Positions 36,636 through 45,727 of a stretch of DNA of 64,000 nt are shown piece after piece. Below the pieces are notes generated by a model. It made no database searches and was not told the origin of the DNA. It saw only the letters and a program-made list of their open reading frames with translations. Source of the stretch: Hyphomicrobiales bacterium (GTDB taxonomy: Bacteria > Pseudomonadota > Alphaproteobacteria > Rhizobiales > Rhizobiaceae); contig UBMP01000024.1 in assembly GCA_900466575.1 (NCBI GenBank), positions 1 through 64,000 on the forward strand, given 5' to 3'. Positions within the stretch are counted from its first letter, which is position 1. Every line of letters begins with the position of its first letter. The translations under genes and the position numbers were made by a program.

Positions 36636-37001
36636 TTAGCGCTCCGCAACGACCTCGTAGCAGACCTTGGCCGTGCCGCTGCTGACCATGTTGATGGAAC
36701 TGGCAGCACCCTTCGACAGATCGAGAACCCGGCCGCGAATGAAGGGGCCGCGATCGTTGACCCGGACGATGACGCTCGAGCCATTGCGCATATTGGTGAC
36801 CTTGAGTTTCGTGCCGAAGGCGAGCGAGCGATGCGCTGCCGTCAGCCGGGAGGGGTTCATGCGTTCGCCGGACGCGGTTCTCGAATGCGCCGCATACCAG
36901 GAAGCGCCACCACAGCCGCGGGCATATGCCTCTCCGGTTGCAGACACCAGGCCAAGACCCATGAGAAGGCCCGTGGCCAAAGTGCGAAATCGGAATGCCA
37001 T
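36636..37001 (-). CDS. Short RlpA-like septal ring/lytic transglycosylase-type protein
   Basis: 121 residues: signal peptide (about 1-27, ending AYA) then one RlpA-like double-psi beta-barrel with [35 protein letters not shown] and [22 protein letters not shown]. The SPOR domain of full-length RlpA is absent, so it would act without septal peptidoglycan binding through that domain. It is upstream of rsmB on the same strand, 85 bp away. Confidence 0.87.
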   Translation of the reverse strand: MAFRFRTLATGLLMGLGLVSATGEAYARGCGGASWYAAHSRTASGERMNPSRLTAAHRSLAFGTKLKVTNMRNGSSVIVRVNDRGPFIRGRVLDLSKGAASSINMVSSGTAKVCYEVVAER

Positions 37002-37338
37002 TTCTCTAAATCTCCAGATGAGGAAAACTTTTCTCTGGAGCGACCTTCAACGGGTCAAAAATGGCTTAAAAGTGCCACAACCGTTCACGGACTGTTACAG
37101 TCTGAAATATTTTGCGCAATCGAATTGCGAGATTAAAAGATCACGCGCAAAGACCTTGGCGAAAATTTCGCTGAAGATTCAATGTTTACTATACGTGATC
37201 GTTTTCACGTGAGACGAAAATTCCAATTCCGGCTTCCTTCACGCTTAAAGCCGGAATTCCGTGCTCAAAATGGCGGATGGGAATATATTCACGGTTAAGG
37301 AATCGATAATTACGCGTCAAAGTGGTTCACAAACGAGA
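37002..37338. other. AT-rich intergenic region with a long hairpin
   Basis: This 337-bp stretch between two minus-strand genes has no supportable gene. It is clearly AT-rich and should hold the promoter of the rlpA-like gene. An 11-bp stem AATTCCGGCTT (37225-37235) pairs with 37248-37258; on the minus strand it is followed by AATTTTCG and may be the terminator of the queG/SDR operon. Confidence 0.55.
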
Positions 37339-38211
37339 TTAAGGCCGCCAATTGCCACAATTCCAGAGGTTCTGGAGCGAAACCCGGTAGTCCGGATAGG
37401 CAAAAACGAAGCCCAAAGCCCTGATCCTGGCGTTCGAGACCCTCTTGTTCTCACCATAAAAGGAGCGGGCCATGGGGCTCAACTCAGCCGTTTCGAAATC
37501 GGTTTCCGGCGGCGGCACCACCCCCATGAGTTCGGCTGCATAAGAAACAACGTCCTGTGGCGGCGCGGGCTCATTATCCGTCACATTATAGATGCCCCCC
37601 AGCTTCCGTTCGGCCAGGAAGCGCGTCGCCGCACCGATATCCTCGACGCGGATCCGGTTGAACACCTGGTCCTTCTTGACGATGCGCTTGGCTGTTCCCT
37701 CGGCGAGATTGACGAAGCCGTTGCGGCCGGGACCGTAGATGCCGGAGAGACGCAGGATCGCGACCGGAAGACCAGTGGTCTCTGAAAAGGCTTGCCAGCC
37801 CTGCTCCGCCTCGACGCGTTCGACAGAGCGGCGCGACACCGGCCTGCAGGGGGTTTCCTCATCGACCCACGCGCCGTCATGATCGCCATAGACGCCGACG
37901 GTCGAGAGATAGCCGATCCATTCGAGCCTCGGCATCAGGGCCGACAGACGCGCGGCACCCAGCTGCAGCAGCGGATCGCCCTCTGCGCCCGGCGCGATGG
38001 ACTGGACAAGATGCGTGGTCTTGGAAAGGCGTGCAGCAAGCACCGCGTCCGGCTCGCCGCCACCATATATATAGCCATCGATGCCTCTCGATTTCAGGCG
38101 CTCGGCTTTCTCAGGTGAACGTGTTGTTCCAGCGGCGGGGCCGTAGAGATCACCACAGGCCTCGGCGATCGCCTTGCCCGAATAGCCGCAGCCGAAAATC
38201 GTCAATGTCAT
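37339..38211 (-). CDS. NAD(P)-dependent epimerase/dehydratase-like SDR protein (YeeZ type)
   Basis: 290 residues. The N-terminal GCGYSGKAI is an atypical Rossmann GxGxxG motif; STVGVYG and SGIYGPGRNG are seen in extended-SDR proteins. The catalytic YxxxK signature is not clear, so this is likely an atypical SDR of the YeeZ/SDR-like type. Substrate unknown. It starts four bases after the queG stop, so it is the last gene of a GST-queG-SDR transcript. Confidence 0.8.
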   Translation of the reverse strand: MTLTIFGCGYSGKAIAEACGDLYGPAAGTTRSPEKAERLKSRGIDGYIYGGGEPDAVLAARLSKTTHLVQSIAPGAEGDPLLQLGAARLSALMPRLEWIGYLSTVGVYGDHDGAWVDEETPCRPVSRRSVERVEAEQGWQAFSETTGLPVAILRLSGIYGPGRNGFVNLAEGTAKRIVKKDQVFNRIRVEDIGAATRFLAERKLGGIYNVTDNEPAPPQDVVSYAAELMGVVPPPETDFETAELSPMARSFYGENKRVSNARIRALGFVFAYPDYRVSLQNLWNCGNWRP

Positions 38212-38215
38212 TCTG

Positions 38216-39334
38216 TTATCCCAGCGAATCCCGTTCGCCGAGCACTATAGGATCGGTTTCGCTGATGGGAAGAGCCAGACGGGCCGCGTCCGCACCTTCA
38301 AGCCTTGCCAGGGCCCAGAGCGCATGAGCCCGAACGATGGGGTCCTCATCACCGAGCAAGCGCCGACAGAGGTCGGAAAGCGCCGGATCCCCCGAATTCC
38401 CGGCCGCGATCAGGCAATTGCGGATGAAACGGTTGCGCCCGATACGCTTGATCGGCGAACCCGTGAAGTGACTGCGGAACGCGGCATCGTCCAGCGTCAG
38501 GAGAAATTCGAGTTTCGGCGCTTCCAGATCGGCTCGCGCCTGCAGCTTCATTTCGCGCGCGGCTTGGGCAAACTTGTTCCACGGACAGGCCACCAGACAA
38601 TCGTCGCAGCCATAGATGCGATTGCCCATCGCCCGGCGAAACTCGACATCGATCATGCCCTTGTGTTCGATGGTGAGATAGGAAATGCAACGGCGTGCGT
38701 CGATCCGGCCAGGGGTCGGAAAGGCGCCCGTGGGACAGGCGTCAAGGCAGGCGCGGCAGGAGCCGCAATGGTCGCGCTCCGGTTCGTCGGGGGCGATCTC
38801 CGCCGTCGTGAAGATCGAGCCGAGAAAGAACCACGAACCGAGATCGCGGCTGACGAGATTGGTGTGCTTGCCCTGCCAGCCAAGCCCGGCTTGCATGGCA
38901 AACGGCTTTTCCATCACCGGGGCAGTGTCGACGAAGACCTTGACGTCCGCGCCGGAGCGCGCGGCGATCTTGCCAGCCAGTTCCTTCAGCTTGCCCTTTA
39001 TAATGTCGTGATAGTCGCGATTGCGGGCATAGACGGAGATGTTGCCGCGGTCCGGCATGCGCGTGGTTGCCAGGGCATCGCCGTCGGGCCCGTAATTCAT
39101 CGCCAGGACGACGATGGTTTTCACATCTGGCCAGAGCGTTTTCGGATCGGCGCGGCGCGCCGCCGTCTCGGCCATCCAGTCCATGCTGCCGTGAAAGCCG
39201 GCATCGACGAAAGCGGCGAGGTCTGCAGCCAGCCGTTCCGGCGCATCGGCCGCAGCGATGCGCGCAGCAGAAAAGCCGAGACGGATCGCCTCGGCCTTGA
39301 TGAACGCTTTGAGCTTGTCGTCTGCTTCGGCCAT
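38216..39334 (-). CDS. queG: Epoxyqueuosine reductase
   Basis: Cobalamin- and Fe-S-dependent enzyme for the last step of queuosine synthesis in tRNA. 372 residues. Two [4Fe-4S] motifs are seen: CGSCRACLDACPTGAF near residue 190 and CDDCLVACPW near 240. The DTAPVMEKPFA segment near 135 bears the conserved catalytic Asp. A HEAT-like C-terminal segment (HALWALARLEG) completes the usual domain plan. It follows the GST gene by 37 bp. Confidence 0.95.
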   Translation of the reverse strand: MAEADDKLKAFIKAEAIRLGFSAARIAAADAPERLAADLAAFVDAGFHGSMDWMAETAARRADPKTLWPDVKTIVVLAMNYGPDGDALATTRMPDRGNISVYARNRDYHDIIKGKLKELAGKIAARSGADVKVFVDTAPVMEKPFAMQAGLGWQGKHTNLVSRDLGSWFFLGSIFTTAEIAPDEPERDHCGSCRACLDACPTGAFPTPGRIDARRCISYLTIEHKGMIDVEFRRAMGNRIYGCDDCLVACPWNKFAQAAREMKLQARADLEAPKLEFLLTLDDAAFRSHFTGSPIKRIGRNRFIRNCLIAAGNSGDPALSDLCRRLLGDEDPIVRAHALWALARLEGADAARLALPISETDPIVLGERDSLG

Positions 39335-39371
39335 GACCGGACTTTACCGGTTCAACGCCGGTCCCGCGAGG

Positions 39372-40064
39372 TCAGAAATCGAGATCGGCGTAATGCGAGA
39401 CCGGGGTCACGCCACGCACGCGCTCGGAGAGCAGCGGCCGGAACGAAGGACGCGACTTGATGCGCTGATACCAGTCGCGCGCCTGCGGTGCTTCTGCCCA
39501 GGTGATTTCGCCCAGATAGTCGAGTTCGGAGAGCGCGGCGGCGGCGGCAAGATCGGCATAGCTCAGCCGGTTGCCGGCGAGATAGGTTCGGGAGCTTGCA
39601 AGCCAGGAGATGTATTTCAGGTGCTGGCGGATATTGCCGCGCGCCATGCGCAGGATTTTCGAATCCGGCGCGCCGCCACCCAGCGTCGGCGGCATCTGCA
39701 GCTTGAAGATACGCTCGCGCACCAGCGGCTTCGTGACATCGGCTTCCATCTTGACCAGGAACCATTCCGTCAGCCGGCGGATTTCGGCGCGCTGGAACGG
39801 GTCTTCGGCCAGCAATCGCTTGTCACGCTTGAGGATGCCGGAGGTCTCGTCGAGAAATTCGGAAATGACCATCGCGCCGCACAGAACGCGCATGTTGTCG
39901 TCCACCAGCACCGGCAGGGTGCCTGCCGGATTGAGCTTGATGAAATCCTTGCGCATCTCCCAGGGCTGTTCTTCCGTCAACTCGACGGGCAGACCATATT
40001 CCCCGAGGACCAGGCGGATGAACCGCGAGGCGGACGACATGGTGTGATGGTAAAGTACTGGCAT
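39372..40064 (-). CDS. Glutathione S-transferase family protein
   Basis: 230 residues. The N-terminal thioredoxin-like domain opens MPVLYHHTMSSASRFIRLVLGEYG, with Ser/Tyr residues near position 10 as the candidate glutathione-activating residue; KLNPAGTLPVLVDD holds the cis-Pro of the GSH site. The helical C-terminal domain has LSYADLAAAAALSELDYLG, the conserved N-capping motif. First gene of the GST-queG-SDR set, divergent from uppP. Substrate unknown. Confidence 0.88.
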   Translation of the reverse strand: MPVLYHHTMSSASRFIRLVLGEYGLPVELTEEQPWEMRKDFIKLNPAGTLPVLVDDNMRVLCGAMVISEFLDETSGILKRDKRLLAEDPFQRAEIRRLTEWFLVKMEADVTKPLVRERIFKLQMPPTLGGGAPDSKILRMARGNIRQHLKYISWLASSRTYLAGNRLSYADLAAAAALSELDYLGEITWAEAPQARDWYQRIKSRPSFRPLLSERVRGVTPVSHYADLDF

Positions 40065-40334
40065 TGATCCCGTTTCGGTCCGGTTTAGGCGCGCGCCCGC
40101 ATTCGTTTACAAAATCCTAGCGCCCAGGGTTTAAGAAAAGCTATAGCTTTTGCCAAATCCGCGATTCGCCAATCCATTAGCATCTTCAAATCTCACAAAG
40201 AGGTCATTTCATGACACTCCGCCCTGAATGATCCGGCCGGCAGCGCCTGTGTGCCCGTTCCCGGCCAAGGCCTGCCTCCATGATCGTCTGCGAGCGGCTG
40301 TCCCCCCTGCACTCATGGTCCCACGGAGAGATCG

Positions 40335-41141
40335 ATGGACTATATCAATGCAATTCTTCTCGGCATCATCGAAGGGATCACGGAATTTCTGCCGATCTCC
40401 TCGACCGGCCATCTTCTCATTGCCGAACAATGGCTGGGCGCGCGCTCGGACATGTTCAATGTCGTCATCCAGGCCGGTGCGATCCTCGCCGTCACCTTCA
40501 TCTACTGGCAGCGCATCCTCTCGCTGCTTCTCGGCTTCAACGATCCGAAGAACCGCGACTATCTCCTGAAGCTGATTGCCGCATTCCTTATCACCGCCGT
40601 TCTTGGCCTCATCGCCACCAAGCTGGGCTTCAAGCTGCCGGAAAGCGTGGTTCCGATCGCCTGGGCGCTGATCATCGGCGGTATCTGGATGATCGTCGCC
40701 GAACAGATCGCCGCGCGCCGTCCGGAAAACACCAAGGTCACCTGGACGGTCGCGATCATCGTCGGCCTCGCCCAGATCGTTGCCGGCATCTTCCCCGGCA
40801 CGTCCCGTTCAGGCGCGACCATTTTTGCGGCCATGCTTTTCGGCACCAATAACCGCGCGGCAGCAACGGAATTCGCCTTCCTCGTCGGCATTCCGACCAT
40901 GTATGCCGCCAGCGGCTATGAAATCCTGAAATCGCTGAAGGCAGCAAAGATCGAAAACGCACCGCCGGAAAACTGGACGCTGCTCGGCATTGCGTTCATC
41001 GTCTCGCTCGTGGTCGCCTTCGTGTCGGTCAAGTGGCTGCTCGGCTATATCCGCTCCAACCGGTTCACCGCCTTTGCGATCTACCGCATCATTCTGGGCG
41101 TTGCGCTGTTCGGCATGCTCGGTCTCGGCTGGGTTGCCTGA
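40335..41141 (+). CDS. uppP: Undecaprenyl-diphosphatase (BacA family)
   Basis: Integral membrane enzyme that dephosphorylates undecaprenyl diphosphate to recycle the lipid carrier for peptidoglycan and polysaccharide synthesis; also linked to bacitracin resistance. 268 residues with about eight membrane segments. The two catalytic motifs are EGITEFLPISSTGHL (residues about 13-27) and FPGTSRSGAT near 155. CGGAGAGATCG precedes the ATG. A GST gene lies divergent upstream. Confidence 0.95.
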   Translation: MDYINAILLGIIEGITEFLPISSTGHLLIAEQWLGARSDMFNVVIQAGAILAVTFIYWQRILSLLLGFNDPKNRDYLLKLIAAFLITAVLGLIATKLGFKLPESVVPIAWALIIGGIWMIVAEQIAARRPENTKVTWTVAIIVGLAQIVAGIFPGTSRSGATIFAAMLFGTNNRAAATEFAFLVGIPTMYAASGYEILKSLKAAKIENAPPENWTLLGIAFIVSLVVAFVSVKWLLGYIRSNRFTAFAIYRIILGVALFGMLGLGWVA

Positions 41142-41235
41142 GATCAAGGCAGATCCTTCCCAGGTCGCATAGAAAGTTCCCGGCGCTGCCGGGAACTTCA
41201 GCCATCAAGGCAGCAGATATAGGTGGGAGGCGGCG

Positions 41236-41586
41236 ATGCGCCCTCGGATCATCATGCTGACAGGCGTCACCCACGCCAACCGCCATCAGGTCACGGCGGA
41301 GATCAACGACGCGGTCGTCACGTCCGGCGGATGGGTCACGGACCACACCTTCTTTTCCAATATCGCCACGAATTTCCGCATGGTGCTGACCCCAAACGGG
41401 CTCGCGCGGTTCCGCGATCTCGTCATCAAGGCCGGCGTTCATCTTGACGACGAGAGCGAAGCCGTCTTCACAGACCTGATCGCAAAAGAAAAAGGCCTGC
41501 CGGAAGAACTCCCGGCAAGCCTCAATGTCACCTTCATTCACGATGAGCCCGACCTGCGGCGCGAAGTGCCGGCCGTCCCGGGCTGA
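41236..41586 (+). CDS. Small protein of unknown function
   Basis: 116 residues, no membrane segment or signal peptide. A GGGAGG site five bases before the ATG and normal codon bias support coding. The region MLTGVTHANRHQVTAEINDAV to FRMVLTPNGLARFRDLV has an alternating alpha/beta look like an ACT- or ferredoxin-like fold, but I cannot place it in a family. It ends 6 bp from the convergent cysK stop. Confidence 0.65.
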   Translation: MRPRIIMLTGVTHANRHQVTAEINDAVVTSGGWVTDHTFFSNIATNFRMVLTPNGLARFRDLVIKAGVHLDDESEAVFTDLIAKEKGLPEELPASLNVTFIHDEPDLRREVPAVPG

Positions 41587-41592
41587 ATTAGA

Positions 41593-42555
41593 TCAGGCCA
41601 GACCGTCGAAGAGCGCAGTCGACAGATAGCGCTCGGCGAAAGACGGGATGATCACGACGATCGTCTTGCCGGCGTTTTCCTCGCGGCTGCCGACCTTGAT
41701 CGCGGCGGCCAGCGCAGCACCCGACGAAATGCCGACCGGCACGCCTTCCAGGCGCGCGACGAGACGCGCGTTCTCGAAGGCCTCGTCATTCGTCACCGTC
41801 ACGACTTCATCATAGACGGACGTATCCAGAATCTTCGGTGCGAAGCCCGCGCCGATCCCTTGGATCTTGTGCGGGCCGGGCGCACCGCCGGAGAGGACCG
41901 GGCTGTCGGCCGGCTCGACGGCAATGACCTTGACCGACGGCTTCTTCGCCTTCAGGACCTGGCCCGTGCCGGTGATCGTGCCGCCCGTGCCGATGCCTGA
42001 AACAAGGATATCGACGCCGCCGTCCGTGTCGTTCCAGATTTCCTCGGCCGTCGTCTTGCGGTGGATTTCCGGGTTGGCGGGGTTTTCGAACTGTTGCGGG
42101 ATGATCGCGTCGGGCAGCGTGGCGGCCAGTTCCTCGGCCTTGGCGATCGCGCCCTTCATCCCCTTCGGGCCTTCGGTCAGCACCAGTTCCGCACCCAGCA
42201 GCGCCAGCATCTTGCGGCGTTCGACCGACATGGTTTCCGGCATGGTGAGGATCAGCTTGTAGCCCTTGGCGGCGGCGGCGAAGGCGAGTGCGATGCCGGT
42301 ATTTCCCGAGGTGGGTTCGACCAGCGTGGTCTTGCCGGGGGTGATCTTGCCCTGTGCTTCCAGGCTTTCGATCATGGCCACGCCGATACGGTCCTTGACG
42401 GAGGCGATCGGGTTGAAGAATTCGAGCTTGGCGAGAAGCTTCGCCTTCACGCCCTTTTCCTTCGCCAGCTTGTCGAGGCGAACAATCGGCGTGTCCCCGA
42501 TCGTCTCGATGATCGAATTGTAGACGCGGCCGCGGCCGGGCTTCTTGTCAGCCAT
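41593..42555 (-). CDS. cysK: Cysteine synthase A (O-acetylserine sulfhydrylase)
   Basis: PLP enzyme making cysteine from O-acetylserine and sulfide. 320 residues from the ATG at 42555, preceded by GGGAGAAAG; the longer in-frame extension upstream is non-coding. The PLP lysine is in [10 protein letters not shown] (about residue 50), the substrate loop is [11 protein letters not shown] (about 75-85), and the phosphate-binding loop GTGGTITG is near 185. The C-terminus lacks a CBS domain, so it is not a cystathionine beta-synthase. Confidence 0.94.
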   Translation of the reverse strand: MADKKPGRGRVYNSIIETIGDTPIVRLDKLAKEKGVKAKLLAKLEFFNPIASVKDRIGVAMIESLEAQGKITPGKTTLVEPTSGNTGIALAFAAAAKGYKLILTMPETMSVERRKMLALLGAELVLTEGPKGMKGAIAKAEELAATLPDAIIPQQFENPANPEIHRKTTAEEIWNDTDGGVDILVSGIGTGGTITGTGQVLKAKKPSVKVIAVEPADSPVLSGGAPGPHKIQGIGAGFAPKILDTSVYDEVVTVTNDEAFENARLVARLEGVPVGISSGAALAAAIKVGSREENAGKTIVVIIPSFAERYLSTALFDGLA

Positions 42556-42685
42556 GATCTTTCTCCCTGATTGAACCTCTTGGCATCCAAGATAGGCACA
42601 AAGAGACGTACTCGCCAGAACCGATTGATCCGACACAGATAACGCGAGAGAAAATTCTGCTAAATGGGACGGGTTTTGGAGCAAA

Positions 42686-42718
42686 TTTCGAAAGGCCGCC
42701 TGAGGCGGCTTTTCGAAA
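42686..42718. terminator. Long perfect palindromic hairpin between a LysE exporter and cysK
   Basis: TTTCGAAA, G, GCCGCC, TGA, GGCGGC, T, TTTCGAAA: a near-continuous 15-bp stem, about 60 bp after the LysE gene and 130 bp before cysK. It may be a terminator for the minus-strand LysE gene, although a good T run is missing on that strand, or a cysK leader element. Confidence 0.5.
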
Positions 42719-42778
42719 AATTGCTGAAAATCAAAGCGATAGTGAGCCGTCCGCCCCAATCGGAAGTCCGCGCCGCAT

Positions 42779-43396
42779 TCAGGCGGCGCGCGCGGCAATA
42801 TAGACCGCTGTTCCGGCAAGAATGCCACCGGCGGTGCGGTTGAGCAGCTTGAGCGCCGAGGGCTCCTTCAAAAGCTCGCGGGCCTTGGCGGCCAGGAGGA
42901 TATACGGAACGAGCACGAGCAGCAGCACAACGGCTGTCACAATAACCAAAGCCGCATAATCCTGCGGGCCGATCTGGGCCAGGGGAATGAGGGTCGGCAC
43001 CAGCGCCACATAGAATAGCATGGTCTTCGGATTGCCGAGGGTCACGAGCAGGCCGGACATGAAAGACGCCCCGAGGCCACCCGCCCGCTTCGCCTCGATC
43101 TTCTGGCTCAGCAGGCCCGCGGTCCAGAGCTTCCAGGCAATATATCCGAGATAGAGCGCACCGGCGAATTTCAGCACCATGAAGGCAGTCGTGAACGTCT
43201 GGGCCACATAGGCAAGGCCGAGAACGACGGCCGTCAGATAAACGACATCGCCCAGAATGAGCCCAAGCCCCATGAAAAGGGTCGGCCGAAAGCCGGAACC
43301 GAGTGCGCGGGCGACAATCGCGGTGATCCCGGGACCGGGAATGACGGCTGCAACGAACAGCGCGAAAGCATAGGTGAGAAGATTGGCGGCGGTCAT
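42779..43396 (-). CDS. LysE/RhtB-family exporter (first of three in the window)
   Basis: 205 residues from the ATG at 43396, with CAGGAGAAC upstream. About six membrane segments. The family signature [19 protein letters not shown] (about residues 20-38) and the [16 protein letters not shown] segment are clear. Exports an amino acid or derivative; substrate unknown. Single gene beside an ArsR/SRPBCC pair. Confidence 0.87.
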   Translation of the reverse strand: MTAANLLTYAFALFVAAVIPGPGITAIVARALGSGFRPTLFMGLGLILGDVVYLTAVVLGLAYVAQTFTTAFMVLKFAGALYLGYIAWKLWTAGLLSQKIEAKRAGGLGASFMSGLLVTLGNPKTMLFYVALVPTLIPLAQIGPQDYAALVIVTAVVLLLVLVPYILLAAKARELLKEPSALKLLNRTAGGILAGTAVYIAARAA

Positions 43397-43488
43397 GATG
43401 GTGTTCTCCTGCCGTGCTTCATGACTCACTTGGCTGGAGGAGGCAATTGGGAAGTTGTCCCGGTGACACGTCCCGGGCTGCGCCTGAA

Positions 43489-43989
43489 TCAATGGCAATC
43501 TGCAATCGGGCTGACAACCGGCTTGTCGTCGAGCGCCAGAGCCAGCATGTCGAACTGCGCCCTGGTGCCATGCAGTCGCCCCTCCGTCATCTCGCCGAGG
43601 TCGGCATCGCTGAAATAGGAGGTCGATTCCGCAAAGCTAACAATCGTTCCGTCGACCTCGGTCTTGAACGAGATATCGGCGAGCGAAATCGAAAACAGCG
43701 CGCCGTCGATGAAGAGGTCGTAGCTGTAGACGATGCGTGCGCCCTCTTCGACACTGTGATAACGCGCCTCAAACCGCGTCACCGTGCCGCTTGCCCAGCA
43801 CACTTCGAGCACCTCGCTGCCGCCCGTGCGGCAATCGACCTTGCGCTCCTGGACCTTTGCGTCGGCGGGGCCGGTGAACCACTGCGCCTTCTTCTCCGGA
43901 TGGGAAAAGGCTGAGAAAACTGCCTCCACGGGATGCTTGAACGTCCTGTCGAAGGCAATCGCGCTCATGCGCTCGGAAATCCTGGTCAT
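43489..43989 (-). CDS. SRPBCC-family (AHSA1-like) ligand-binding protein
   Basis: 166 residues; MSAIAFDRTFKHPVEAVFSAF and PEKKAQWFTGP at the N-terminus are typical of the AHSA1/START-like helix-grip fold. Its start overlaps the stop of the ArsR regulator by 4 bp (ATGA). ArsR-SRPBCC pairs are common in alphaproteobacteria; the SRPBCC partner's ligand is unknown. An internal ATG (MSAIAFD, 43968) is an alternative start. Confidence 0.86.
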   Translation of the reverse strand: MTRISERMSAIAFDRTFKHPVEAVFSAFSHPEKKAQWFTGPADAKVQERKVDCRTGGSEVLEVCWASGTVTRFEARYHSVEEGARIVYSYDLFIDGALFSISLADISFKTEVDGTIVSFAESTSYFSDADLGEMTEGRLHGTRAQFDMLALALDDKPVVSPIADCH

Positions 43990-44339
43990 GTGTCTGTCTC
44001 CTCTTTGTTGTTATGCGCTTGCGCGTCGAGCATGGCTTCCAGATTGTCGAACTGGCCCTGCCAGAAGCGCTCCCGGTCGGTGAGCCAGCTTTTCAGGATG
44101 GCCATGCCGTCCGTGTCGATGATGCAGCGGCGCGTGCGGCCCCGTTTGAAAGTCCTGACCGCGCCCGCCTTCTCCAGCACCTGAATGTGCTGGACGATGG
44201 CCGCCAGCGACATGTCGAAAGGTGCTGCGATCTCGCTCACCGAAAGCGGCGTAAGCGACAATCTTTCGACAATCGCCAGCCGTGTCGGGTCGGAAAGGGC
44301 CGTCATCAGGCCGGCGAGTTTAGGATTAAAGTTAAGCAT
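43986..44339 (-). CDS. ArsR-family winged-helix regulator
   Basis: 117 residues with the ArsR fold: ALSDPTRLAIVERL (helix 2-3), LSVSEIAAPFDMSLAAIVQHIQVLEKAGAV (recognition helix) and a basic wing KRGRTRRC. No metal-binding ELCVCDL motif, so it is not an arsenic sensor; probably autoregulatory with the SRPBCC gene. Direct-repeat AAGT half-sites sit upstream (44370-44387). Confidence 0.9.
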   Translation of the reverse strand: MLNFNPKLAGLMTALSDPTRLAIVERLSLTPLSVSEIAAPFDMSLAAIVQHIQVLEKAGAVRTFKRGRTRRCIIDTDGMAILKSWLTDRERFWQGQFDNLEAMLDAQAHNNKEETDT

Positions 44340-44369
44340 GCACTTAAGTTTTCACGAGTTGGGGGAATA

Positions 44370-44387
44370 GTCAAGTCATGACTTAAC
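44370..44387. promoter_or_regulatory. Operator-like palindrome upstream of the ArsR gene
   Basis: On the minus strand GTTAAGTCATGACTTGAC is an 18-base near-perfect palindrome (16 of 18 match), 31 bp before the arsR ATG. A second TTAAGT half-site cluster overlaps the start codon (about 44330-44348). It would fit ArsR-dimer autorepression and lies on the side of the divergent LysE gene as well. Confidence 0.5.
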
Positions 44388-44488
44388 TATCTTGGGGTGC
44401 CCGGGGAATCTTGTCCCGGTGGCAATTCCGCGCTTGCGGGAAAATGCGGTGCTTCTAGGTTCACCGAGACACCAGCCGGAGCCCATCC

Positions 44489-45121
44489 ATGCCCTCAGCG
44501 ACCACGATTGCCGCCTTCGCCCTTGTCGTCCTTGGCATGGTGCTGACGCCGGGACCGAACATGCTCTATCTGATTTCGCGATCCCTCAGTCAGGGACCGA
44601 AAGCCGGGCTGATCTCGCTCGGTGGCGTGGCCTGTGGCTTCTTCGTCTACATGTTCGCGGCGGCCTTTGGCATTACGGCACTCCTCTTCGCAGTGCCGCT
44701 TGCCTATGATGCCCTGCGCTTCGCCGGCGCGGCCTATCTTGCCTGGCTTGCCTGGAACGCCTTGAAACCCGGTGCGCGGCCGATCTTCGAAACCCGCAAC
44801 CTGCCCATCGACGGCCCGCGCCGTCTCTTCCTGATGGGCCTTGTCACCAATCTGCTGAACCCGAAAGTGGCGGTTCTTTATCTCTCGCTCCTGCAGCAGT
44901 TCATCGATCCGTCCAGAGGACATGTGCTGGCGCAGTCGATCATTCTCGGCCTAGTCCAGATTACAGTCAGCATCGTGGGCAATGCGACGATTGCCATTTC
45001 GGCGGGTTCCGTGGCGCTGTTCCTGAAAGAGCGCCCCTTCTGGGCTCAGGTCCAGCGCTGGCTGATGGGCACGGTGCTTGCCGGCCTTGCCGCCCGCATG
45101 GCGCTGGAAAGCCGGCGGTGA
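44489..45121 (+). CDS. LysE/RhtB-family exporter (second of three)
   Basis: 210 residues, about six membrane segments; the signature TPGPNMLYLISRSLSQGPKAG is at about residues 20-40 and NLLNPKVAVLYLSLLQQF near 130. Amino-acid exporter of unknown substrate. It is divergent from the ArsR gene and its stop abuts the convergent dut stop with no gap. Confidence 0.88.
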   Translation: MPSATTIAAFALVVLGMVLTPGPNMLYLISRSLSQGPKAGLISLGGVACGFFVYMFAAAFGITALLFAVPLAYDALRFAGAAYLAWLAWNALKPGARPIFETRNLPIDGPRRLFLMGLVTNLLNPKVAVLYLSLLQQFIDPSRGHVLAQSIILGLVQITVSIVGNATIAISAGSVALFLKERPFWAQVQRWLMGTVLAGLAARMALESRR

Positions 45122-45604
45122 TCACACGCCCGTCGAGCCAAACCCGCCGCTGCCGCGCGCGGTGTCGGAAGCTTCCTTGACCTCGACCACCCGCACCTGG
45201 GTGACCGGCGCAATCACCATCTGGGCGATGCGCATGCCGCGTTCGATGAGAAATTCCTCCTCGCCGAGATTGATGAGCAGCACTTTCACCTCGCCGCGAT
45301 AATCGCTGTCGATCGTGCCGGGCGTGTTGAGGCAGGTGATGCCGTGCTTCAGCGCAAGGCCGGAGCGGGGGCGGATTTGCGCCTCGTAACCGCAAGGGAT
45401 TTCCATGACGAGGCCGGTCGGGGCCAGGGCGCGTTTGCCGGGCATCAGCATCAGCGGGCGATCTTCGGGAACTGCAGCGCGCAGGTCCATGCCCGCCGCG
45501 CCTGCGGTTTCATAGGATGGAAGCTCGAGACCGTCGGCATGGGGAAGGCGAACGAGACCCAGGATTGGCCCAAGCGTCCGTGTTGCATCAGAATGCATGT
45601 TCAT
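45122..45604 (-). CDS. dut: dUTP diphosphatase
   Basis: Trimeric dUTPase, hydrolyses dUTP to dUMP and keeps uracil out of DNA. 160 residues with all five motifs: AGMDLRAA (I), PRSGLALK (II), [14 protein letters not shown] (III), [10 protein letters not shown] (IV) and [11 protein letters not shown] (V, at the C-terminus). Normal length. Confidence 0.95.
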   Translation of the reverse strand: MNMHSDATRTLGPILGLVRLPHADGLELPSYETAGAAGMDLRAAVPEDRPLMLMPGKRALAPTGLVMEIPCGYEAQIRPRSGLALKHGITCLNTPGTIDSDYRGEVKVLLINLGEEEFLIERGMRIAQMVIAPVTQVRVVEVKEASDTARGSGGFGSTGV

Positions 45605-45727
45605 CGGCCGCGCTCCGCTTGCTGTTCAGGATCAATGACGAGTGTCTAGCGCGCAGACGTGACGGGTCAATTGAACTTTGCCGCCGAAGCCGGTAGAAGG
45701 CGGCCAATTCACAGGATTTGATGTCAT

